A DNA stretch of 35,753 nucleotides from NCBI GenBank assembly GCA_004431415.1, contig QPMI01000378.1:1-35753 (forward strand). The letters are read 5' to 3'. How positions within the stretch are numbered: the stretch's first letter is position 1; every line of letters starts with the position of its first letter. The position numbers and the translations under genes were made by a program. Source of the DNA: Cyanophora paradoxa (taxonomy: Eukaryota > Glaucocystophyceae > Cyanophorales > Cyanophoraceae). Positions 1-8,400 of the stretch are shown one piece after another. Below the pieces are notes generated by a model. That model did no database searches and was not told where the DNA came from. It worked only from the letters and a program-made list of their open reading frames with translations.

Positions 1-275
1 CATGGCATGGCGCCGGCCGGCATGCGCACGGCTCCCCAGTCCGGATCCGCGGCGCGGCGGAGGGAAGCAATGTCGACGTCGCAGCTGCAGTTGCCTTTCA
101 ATTGCAAGTTTTGGCAAATCAACCGGATTGCAATCATTGGTAACAGGGATCCGGTCCCGCCGCCGCTCGCGATCGAGGCCTTTCCCGCATGCGCAACCCG
201 GGTGACCCCTGGCCCCGCAGCCGCAGTGCCGTCCGAGTCACCTTGTAGGCAGAATTTGTAGCCAACATTAAGGGC
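1..275. other. Left-edge sequence with no supported gene
   Basis: This short stretch lies beyond the probable stop codon of the exonuclease-like gene. It holds only short open frames with no recognisable protein. It is slightly less GC-rich than the genes, with a low-GC patch near 95-145. It probably carries the 3' untranslated region of the minus-strand gene. Nothing else is visible. Confidence 0.4.
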
Positions 276-478
276 TCAAAGGCCACTCTGTGAAAGTCTC
301 TCAGCCTCGAAGAGGACAAACAGGGCAGAGGACAACAGGGACGCGAATTCGGAGGGTGTCGAGCGGCAGGGGAGGGGAGCGTAGGATCGGGGGCCGGCTT
401 GGGAGTGCCAGCGGCGCTGATCAGGAGAGTAACGGGGGAGGGTGCGCGGGGCGAGGCGCCGGTGCTGCCGCCTGCGCA

Positions 479-519
<41 letters not shown>

Positions 520-1634
520 GGCGGCGGCGGCGGCGGCGCGGCGACGGGCGCGGGGAGAGGACTTGAGGTCGGACTCGACGCGGCGCAGGGCCTGCCGGGC
601 GTCAGAGGGGCGCGGGGCTCGCTGGCGCGTGGCGCGACTTCGTATAGAAGGTAGCCGCATGCGGCATCCCGGCAGGCGTATTCGATCTGCGCCGGGGAGA
701 GGACGGCCTCCTCCCAGTTGGTGCGGGCCTGCCGCTTGCAGAGGCGCGCCCCGAGGAACATCCCGCAGAGCTGCCGGAGGCCCAGGCTCTTGGGGTAGCC
801 GAGGGAGCGGGCGAGGGCCTGCAGGTTCGCCATGTTCGCCCCCTTGACCTCGAAGTCGCGCCACAGCTTCCGCGTGTCCTGCACGTCGATCACCCCCGCC
901 TTCACGACCTCCTCCGACGTCAGCAGCGCCCTGCGCCGCGTTCGGCCGGCCCTCGGAGGGGCCACGTGCACAGGGGGCCCCGCAGGGCACCGGAGGGAGG
1001 AGGGCATGCGCCCTCGCCACTGGCTGGCTCGGAAAAGGACGCAGAGCTCGGGGGTGCCGAGCTGGATGACCGCAATCGGGTTCTTCTGACCCCGCACCGT
1101 CTCCGGCTTCCTGCAGCGTGTGCGCCGGCCCCTCAGAGGAGGAGGAGGGGGGCAGACGCCCTCGCAACTGGCTGGCTCAAATCTGCTCACCACTCTGTAT
1201 TTTGTCGTGAAAGGGGCGCGGGGATCGGCTTTGAGCAGGCGAACGGCTGTGAGCAGGATTGACGCACCAGCGTCGAAGCCGAGGACCGGCCGGGCCTGTG
1301 AAACCATCTCCCTATGGAGCTCAGCAACCGCATAATCCACGTCGCTTGCGTCTGAGACGACTAGCGTGCGCCCTTCAAAGCGTAATAAAGGTAGCGCTGC
1401 AAGCTCCTCTTTCGTGGGCGCCGCACAAGGCGGAACGGGGTAACATACTTGTTGCGCCGCGCACCACTGTTTCTCTGGCGGCCTCCTGCGCCCTGGCTGC
1501 GCTGCCCCGCCGTCGCACGCGACCGATCTGCTGTGCCGGCGGCAAGCGGGTAGCCGCTGCGTCACCCAGGCGATCTGCTCTGCTGGACGCCACTGCGCAG
1601 CGCCTCGGGGCAGCGCTAGCGGTGCGAACGCCAT
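276..1634 (-). CDS. 3'-5' exonuclease-like protein (WRN-type DEDDy fold), probably catalytically altered
   Basis: Three exons fit: 1634-1264, 1110-1018 and 930-276, about 372 residues. The fold signature is clear: VLGFD at the end of exon 1, PIAVIQLGTPELCVLF in exon 2, and GVIDVQDTRKLWRDF, NLQALARSLG and YACRDAACGYLLYE in exon 3. These match the Exo I, II and III blocks of the RNase D/WRN exonuclease family. The Exo III Tyr and Asp are present. The Exo II Asp is replaced by Asn (MANLQALA), and the Exo I D-x-E reads D-A-G in the model that keeps frame. Activity is therefore doubtful. Intron 1 uses a weak GTCAAT donor and intron 2 a GC donor, so Exo I depends on the splice model. The C-terminus carries a proline then glutamine run from a CCG/CAG tract. 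The ATG at 1634 is the first in frame; an upstream exon is possible. Confidence 0.7.
480..536. repeat. Uninterrupted CAG/CCG trinucleotide repeat
   Basis: On the plus strand there are 13 CTG units (480-518) followed directly by 6 CGG units (519-536). In the sense of the exonuclease-like gene this is (CCG)6(CAG)13, read as six prolines and a glutamine run. The pure, uninterrupted units suggest a length-variable microsatellite inside the coding exon. Confidence 0.95.
931..1031 (-). repeat. Intron 2 segment duplicated from or into intron 1 (partner 1111-1178)
   Basis: The two introns of the exonuclease-like gene share a nearly identical core, CGCCCTCGC(C/A)ACTGGCTGG on the plus strand, at about 1010-1030 and 1158-1177. 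They also share similar acceptor-side sequence, with CTGC followed by a GCCGGCC(C)CTC block, at 931-960 and 1111-1135. One intron therefore looks like a diverged copy of the other. The shared core runs a few bases into the exon side of the proposed intron 2 donor, so that boundary may need adjusting. Confidence 0.65.
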
Positions 1635-1865
1635 CGAACAGACCGAGTTAGAAGTACACTCCGGCGCCGCGCTCCTCGCCAGCTTCGACAAGCGAGCGGG
1701 ATCCCGCTTCGGCTACGGACACTGCCGCGCGGCTCGCCGCGTCTTAGCGTCCTCTACCCCCCTGATTCACCATCTACCATCACTCTCGTTCACTACCTCT
1801 TCATTCTCGTTTTCGAGTTCCTTGCAGCTAGAAAACAGCATCGGAGCGCACACGCAAGGCCAGCC
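1635..1865. promoter_or_regulatory. Shared upstream region of a divergent gene pair
   Basis: About 230 nt separate the start codons of the exonuclease-like gene (minus) and the zinc-finger gene (plus). GC content falls here (for example TTCACTACCTCTTCATTCTC near 1789-1808), as expected for a promoter and 5' leaders. I see no clear TATA box. The bidirectional promoter role is inferred from gene orientation only. Confidence 0.4.
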
Positions 1866-4800
1866 ATGGCCGACTTCAATGGCCAGGCTTGGGGCTATCC
1901 TCAGGACTCGGCTAGCGCAGCATACACTGCAGCGCAGCCGCAAGCATCCAGCTTCGCCGCCCCGACGTCCTCGGGAGAGTACGATGGGCTGCACGGGGCC
2001 GCGTATGCGAGCGATGGCGCCTCTGGATCGGTGAGCGTACGCACCAGCGATGCTTTGCGCGTGCTCAGGCATCGCCCCCGCTCGCCCCGCCGCCGAGCTC
2101 GGTCTTACCTCTCGCCGCGTCGCACGGTCGCAGGGCGTCGGGGGCCGTGCAGCGAAGCGAAAACACGCGATGATGGATGAGAGCGGAGGCGATCTCGGGG
2201 ATATGGATTCGTCTGAAGGAGAAGGCGACGAAGGCGGTCTGAACGACCCCGAGATCGCGGCAGCTATGGAAGCAGAAGAAGCGGCGGAGGCTGCGCAAGC
2301 GGAATCTGCGGGCGGAAAGTCCGGTGCAGTATGGAAGAAGCCATACACGTGCACGTACTGTGGCGCGCAGTTCAAGTCCAGTCTCCCGTGGCGGTACCAT
2401 GTGCGCCTTTCGCGTTCTCAACGCGCTGGCCTTCTTCACGCGACTCGGATCTTCTTTTTTAATGCCTTTGTATCGCAGGTACGCATGAAGCACGAGCCCG
2501 AGAAGACGCTCAAGTGTACTTGGGAAGGGTGCAACCAGCGTTTCCTTTTCGACACGCACCTCAAGCGCCACGTCGAAACGCGACACGAAGGACACGTGAG
2601 TTGCAACGCGACCTTGTTTTGCATCCGTAGAGGAGCCGCGCCGCTGCTGATGCGCGTGCGGCCCAGCGACCGTACCGGTGCAACGAGGGGGACTGCAAGA
2701 AGACCTTCGCAGACGCGCACGCCCTGCGGAAGCACATCGCCGTGCACAAGCGGGGGAAGTGCGCTGCGCCACGCCATTCGCGGAGCGGGGCAGGGCCGAC
2801 GGGGCGCAGGATGTTCTGTCTGGACGACAACTGCAACAAGTCGTTCACGAGCGAGAAGGCGCGGGAGGAGCACATGGCGCTGCACGACGGCACCGCCAAG
2901 TTCAAGTGCGACGCCTGCGACAAGGTCTTCACCAAGAGCGAGCAGCTAAAGGTCCGCCCCGCCCCGCCCCGCCCCGCCCCGCGGCGCAGCGGGCCGACGC
3001 GGGGCCAGTCGCACAAGCAGCGCTGGCACGAGGGGCCGAAGATCAAGTGCGGGAGCTGCCCCGAGATGTTCCACACCAAGGGCCAGCTCTCCTCCCACAT
3101 CCGCGAGGCGCACCCCGAGGACACGCGCAAGTGCGCCGCCGCCGGCGGGGGCGAGGCGGGGCGGGGCGGGGCCCGACGGGGCGCAGGGGGTACACGTGCG
3201 GGGTGGAGGGGTGCGGGCGGAACTTCGGGTCGCGGGCGGACTTCGACCAGCACCTGACGGACGCGCACCACGACGTCGCCCGCCAGTGCGAGGTCGACGG
3301 CTGCCGCTCGTCCGCCCCGCCCCGCCCCGCCCCGCCCCGCCCTGCCGCAGCGCGGGGCCGACGCGGCGCAGGGTCTCGTACAACGACGAGTCCTACTTCC
3401 AGCACATGATCCGGTACCACGGCGAGGCGGACGCCCCCGAGTTCTTCCAGCGCTGGAAGGAGAAGCGCAAGGAGACGTACAACAAGAACGCGCAGCGGCT
3501 GATCCAGAGCAAGAAGGGGGGCGTCATGCGGGCGAACGACAAGCAGCTGGAGAAGCTGCGGAAGAAGGCCGAGCGGCTCGAGAAGGAGAAGCTCGCCCTC
3601 CCGCCCCTCTTCGACGAGACCCTCGAGCAGTCCCTCAAGAACGTGCGCCCCGCCCCCGCCCCCGCCCCGCCCCCGGGCCCCGGCGGGGTTCGAGGCGGTG
3701 GGGCCAGATGCTGCGGGACCTGAACGTGCGGGAGGAGGAGTCCCTCGAGCTCGCCGCCCAGGCCTTCCGCGTCGTGCCCGCCCCGCTGCCCCGCCCCGCG
3801 GCCGGCGCCGACGGGCCGCAGATGCTGGCGGACGCGGAGCGGCGGCGGCAGTGGCGGGACGCGCGGGCGCTGAAGCAGGCCCAGGAGGCCTTCCGACGGA
3901 GCCCCGAGACGGCCCTCAGCCCGGAGGCGAACCCCGCGCTCGCCGAGCTCGCCCGCTCCGGCACCGCCTACATCCTCGGGCCCCAGGGCCTCCTCCCCCT
4001 CTCCGCCCTCCTCCCCAAGGCACCGCCCCCTCCCCCCGAGCCGCCGATGCCCCCGCCCCACGCCCCCGAGCACGAGCCCCTCCCCCACGACCCCCTCCAC
4101 CAGCAGCTGCACCCCGCGCTGCCCCCCGCCCCGCCCTCGCAGCTCCCCATCGCCCCCGTCGACCCCGCCGCCCCCGCAGCCTCCCAAGCGCCAGCACAAG
4201 CACAGGCACAGGCAGCAGCAGCAGCAGCAGGGCCCTCGGGGGCCGCCGCGGGCCCCCCCGAGGGGGCCTTGGGGGCGCCCCCCGAGGGCGCTCCGGCGGG
4301 GCCCTCATCGTCCGCCGGGCCGGCGGGGCCTGCTGGGCCCGCCGGAGCGGCTGGGGCCGCGGGGCCGGGCGGCGGGGCGGAGGCGGGGAAGGGTGCGGGG
4401 AAGGCGCCGAGCCTGACGGAGCTGACGCAGCAGCTGAACCAGCCGGTCTTCCTGGTGCCGGCGGGGAACGCCTTCATGCCGATCTCCGTGCCCCTCACCC
4501 CCGCGGCCGTGCACAACGCGGCGACGGCCCAGGCGCCCGTCATCCCCAACGAGACCCTCGAGCGCTACCTCGCCGGCAAGTTCCTCACCCGCGTCTTCCT
4601 CATGCAGGCGAGCGCCTCCGCGCGGGGCCCGGGGGGCGGGGCGGGGCGGCTGAGGGGCGGGGGCAGGTGCGGGTGCCGGAGGACCCGGCGTCGGACAAGC
4701 CCGTCCTCTCCGACGAGCTCCTCCGCTACGCCTTCGCCGGCGTCTTCCCCCGCCACCTCGTCCCCGGCCCGCCCCGCCCCCCGCCCCCCGCCCGCCCCCG

Positions 4801-5318
4801 CCCCCCTCACGCCCCGCAGACCTCCGCCAGTACGTCAACGACCACCTGCAGATCGCCCCCCCGGGCTCCTGGCTCCCCGTCCTCTTTGTCGTGCGGGTGC
4901 GGGCGGGGGCCGGCGCTGCGGGGCGGGGGGCGGGGCGAGCGGGGCGCAGGACCCTCTGCCGGAGGAGACGGAGCAGCCGAAGTTCGAGGCGCTGATCGGG
5001 CCGAACGCGGCGAAGCCGAAGGTGCTGAACCTGCAGCAGATGGTGTACGGGACGACGGGCCGCCCCGTCGAGCTCTCCCTCTACTTCTCCCGCCTCTACC
5101 AGAAGGCGAGCGAGGGGGACGGGGAGGTGCTGGCGGGGCGCCCGGCCCTCGGCTTCAACGCGAACGAGGTGCGGACGGTGTGGCGGATGTGGACGGGGGA
5201 GGACCTCGCGGACGTCCCCGACCAGGAGGTCCTCGACCGCTGGGTCGCCGTCGGCCAGATGCAGTGCCCCCGCAAGTACATCGACGCCTTCGAGCGCGGC
5301 GAGTTCTACGTCACCTAG
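1866..5318 (+). CDS. Multi-C2H2 zinc-finger protein, TFIIIA-like finger array with a long C-terminal extension
   Basis: Twelve exons keep frame throughout: 1866-2030, 2134-2400, 2479-2595, 2667-2758, 2810-2951, 3009-3130, 3187-3309, 3372-3642, 3708-4607, 4667-4759, 4831-4896 and 4950-5318, giving 908 residues. After an acidic N-terminus there are eight consecutive C2H2 fingers, from CTYCGAQF through CTWEGCNQRF, CNEGDCKKTF, CLDDNCNKSF, CDACDKVF, CGSCPEMF and CGVEGCGRNF to CEVDGC, ending HMIRYH. Mixed C-x2-C and C-x4-C spacing and short linkers recall TFIIIA, which has nine fingers. A charged Lys/Glu helix follows, then a Pro/Ala/Gly-rich stretch in the 900-nt exon, then a conserved-looking C-terminal region (LNLQQMVYGTTGRPVELSLY) that I do not recognise. 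It is probably a nuclear nucleic-acid-binding protein. The 4608 intron has a GC donor; the 4897 donor could instead be 4891. Confidence 0.8.
2952..3008 (+). repeat. Introner-like intron copy 1
   Basis: This 57-nt intron reads GTCCG, then tandem CCCCG units, then a GGGCCGACGCGGGGCCAG end. The intron at 3310-3371 has the same layout and nearly the same sequence. The reading frame through zinc fingers five and six requires its removal. Confidence 0.7.
3310..3371 (+). repeat. Introner-like intron copy 2
   Basis: This 62-nt intron begins with the same GTCCGCCCC tandem block as 2952-3008 and ends GGGGCCGACGCGGCGCAG. It interrupts a TCG codon within the eighth zinc finger. Shorter matches to its 3' half end the introns at 2759-2809, 3131-3186, 19794-19844 and 26140-26200. 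Confidence 0.7.
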
Positions 5319-5471
5319 CCCCCGCCCCCGTCTCTCCCTTCCAACGCCACTATCTCTTCGACACACACGCGCCGGGGGGCCACCGGGTATTTTGCTCGAG
5401 CTCGGGGTGCACTCGGGGGGCTCGGAGCCGGGGGAGACACTTTTCCACTTGAAGTGGGGCCGACGGCTGAG

Positions 5472-8400
5472 CTACAGGGCTGCGGCGATGGCGGCGAGGG
5501 TCGGGGCGGGGCAGGGGGCGCCGGGGGCGCGGAGGGCGAGGGCGAGGGCGGGAGGGAGGGCGGGGCGCGGCGGCGGGCGGCGCGGGCGGCGGCGAGGGCG
5601 GCGGCGTCGGGGAAGGCCCCGTAGAGGAGGAAGGCGCCGAAGAGGGCCCCCTCGCCCCGGCCCCCGCCCCGCCCCCGCCCGGAAGGGGCCCCGCGTCGGC
5701 GGGGCCGTCGGGGAGGGAGGCGAGGTAGGCGCGCAGGGGCGCCCCCGCGAAGCCGCGCGCCGCGAGGGCCGCCTCGAGGCGCGCGCAGCAGGCGGCGAGG
5801 AAGGAGGCCCGCAGCAGCGGCTCCCGCCCCGCCAGGAGGCGCCCGCGAGGGCCCCTCGTAGAAGGCGGCCGCCAGGCGCAGGCCCATCGCCTCGAGCGCC
5901 GCGCGCCCCGGCCGGCACTCGCCCGCCGCGAGCTCGGCGGCGGCGCGGCGGGCGGCGAGGTACGGCTCCAGCGCCTCCCGCTTCTCCCGCGCCGCGCACT
6001 CGAAGAGGAGGCCGGCGTGGAAGGCCCGCGCACCGGGGCCCCGGCCCCCCCTCTCCATCCCCGCCCCACGCCGCCCCTGCGCCCCGCCGCCCTCTCCGCC
6101 CGCCCGCTGACACCGCTCCCGCCCGGCAGCCGCCCTGTCGGACGTCAGCGGCAGCGGAGTTGGGGGAGGATGGCGGGCACCGGCGGCGCGCTCGCTGGCG
6201 GGGCCGGCGGGGCGGGCCGCAGAAGTGGCGAGCGAAGGCGGGGAGGGCGGCGTCGAGGGGCACGAGGCGAGGAAGTCGGCCGCGCCGCGCCTGCCGCCCG
6301 TCAGCGCGGCCGGCGCGGCGAGGGTGCCGGCGCGGGCACCGGCGCCAGCTCTGCGAGCTCCAGGGGCCCCCGTCTGCTCGGAGGCGCCCTCCCGCGGTGT
6401 GCGGCGCCGGAGGGGGCGGCGGGTGCGACGTCGGGCGCGTGCACGGCCCGCTGCTTCACGTAGATGACCCGCCTGCGCCGCCCGCTCCCGTCAGGCCGGA
6501 CGAGCGGCGGCGGCGGCGGCCGGCGGGCGGGCCTCGAGCGAAGCCGGTCGGCGGCGGCGGGGTTTCCGCGCAGGTCGAGGTTGATGGGCCAGTGCCTGCC
6601 GACAGTCAGGCGAGAGGCGCGCCGGGAGGCGGCGGGCGCGCTTGGGACTGGCGGCGCGGATGCTGAGGATGCGCTCGAACTCGGGGAGCAGGCACGGCGT
6701 CGTCAGCTGCAGCAGCCGCGGCGCCGCCCCCTCCTCCCCGCACGCCTCCTCGGGGGCCACGGTGAGCTGCGGCGGGGTCGCGGGGGCGCGGGGCGGTGCG
6801 GGGGGGACGGGGGCGGGCCAGGAGGGGCAGGGGGACGGGGCGGGCGGAGTCGACGTCGCGGGCCTCGAGGCAGCGCCACTCGGCGGCGAGGGCGTAGAGG
6901 TGCCGCGCCGCCTGCACGTGGTACCGGTTGTCCCCCGTGCTCACCGGCCACCGCGGGAAGAGGGCCGCCACCAGCGCCGCCACCGCCCCGTCCCCTCGCC
7001 CCAGCGACGCTGCGCCCCGCTCGCCGCCGCCGGGGCGGGGGCGGGGCGGAGGAGCACGGAGAGGGGCGCACCGCGGCCGCCGGCGAGGAAGAGGAGGCCG
7101 GTGGCGAGGTGCAGCGCCATGTGGCTCCCGTACGGCACCTCCCCGTCCACCTGGCCCGCCCCGCTCGCCCCCCGCCCGCCCTCCCCGGGACCCCGGTGGG
7201 CGCACCTTGCGGCGGAGGGCGCGGAGGAGGCGGAGGCAGTCGAGGTTGCCGCTGCCGGCCATCACGCAGCAGAGCGCCGTCGCCGTCGCCGCCACGCACG
7301 CCTCCACCGTCAGCTTGTCCAGCTGTGCCCGCCCCGCCGCCAGCGCCGCCGCCTCCGCCGCCCGCGCCGCCGCCGCCGCCGCCTCGGGCGTCGCCCCGCA
7401 CGGTGCGCGGCGGCGAGGGCGGCGGCGGCGGCGGCGGCGGCGGTGGCGCGCAGGCCGCCGACGTCGGGCAGCTCCTCCTCCGCGGAGGGCCCTCGGGGCC
7501 GGCCCCTCGCCGGCCCCGCCCCGCCCCGCCCGGCACGCTCGGCCGCCGTGGAGGCGAGGGCGGGTCGGGGCCCGTGCCCCCAGCCGTGCCCGCAGGCGGC
7601 TGAAGGCGCGGAGGTAGCTGCCGCGGGGCTCGGGCGGGCGGGGGCGGGGCTCGGCGGGCGGACCGGAGGAGGGTGCGGAAGGGCGGGCCTCGTGGGTGCC
7701 GGCGAAGCGGATGCCGAGGGCGAGGCAGGCGCCGGCCACCGCGTACATGCGCACCTGCGCCGCCTCACGCCCCCGCCGCGCCGGGGCGGGGCGGGGCGGG
7801 CGGGGCCGGGCCTGGCGGAGGTCGGCGAGGTCGAGGTCGGCGGCGTCGGGCGCCTCGTCCTCCTCGAGCGGCGCGAGCTGCGCGGAGCCGCCCAGCGGGG
7901 CCCCCCGGGGCCGCATGGAGCGCGCCATCTCGGGCAGCTGCGCCTCCACCCAGGCCTCGCTCGGGCGCACGCCGCGCCAGAGGATGAGGGCCCGCGCCAG
8001 CACGCGCAGCGCCGCCATGTCGGGCCGCAGCTGCTCGAGGCCGTAGAGCGAGTCCGGGAGGGCGAGGCGGGCGGCGACGGCGGCGTCCTCGGTGCGGAGG
8101 TACATGAGGCCGAGCGCGAGGGTGGCCCCGGGGGACGTGATGTGCACGTTCACCTGCTCCCCCTCCTTGATCCGCGACGCCCGCACCGAGTCGCTCGGCG
8201 CCGTCAGCGGCCCCGCGGGGTGCTGGGAGCGGGGTGAGGGGCGGGGCGCGGGGGCGCGGGGCGGGGCGGGGGCCGGGGCGGGCCTTGCCGCCGTGGATGA
8301 GGCGGTGGAGGCGCTCCTCGAGGCGGAGGTCGGAGAGGCCGGCGGCGGCGGCCCCGCGCCCCAGGACGACCATCCCGAGGGCGAGCCCCGCCGAGGTCGC

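Noticed and set aside
1111-1268. GTGCGT donor at 1267 for exonuclease intron 1
   Set aside because: It is the better consensus, but joining it to the CAG acceptor at 1111 breaks the frame needed for KNPIAVIQL. I kept the weaker donor and flagged the doubt.
2952-3371. CCCCG tandem units as a CRISPR array or simple minisatellite
   Set aside because: They lie inside separate introns, have no spacers of constant length, and reading frame demands their removal.
5392-6666. Long plus-strand open frame opposite the APC1 3' region
   Set aside because: It is rich in Arg, Gly, Pro and Ala with no domain, and it is the mirror of APC1 exons. Stop codons are rare by chance at this GC content.
6642-8237. 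531-residue plus-strand open frame
   Set aside because: It is a shadow of conserved APC1 repeats on the minus strand and has a composition typical of antisense GC-rich DNA.
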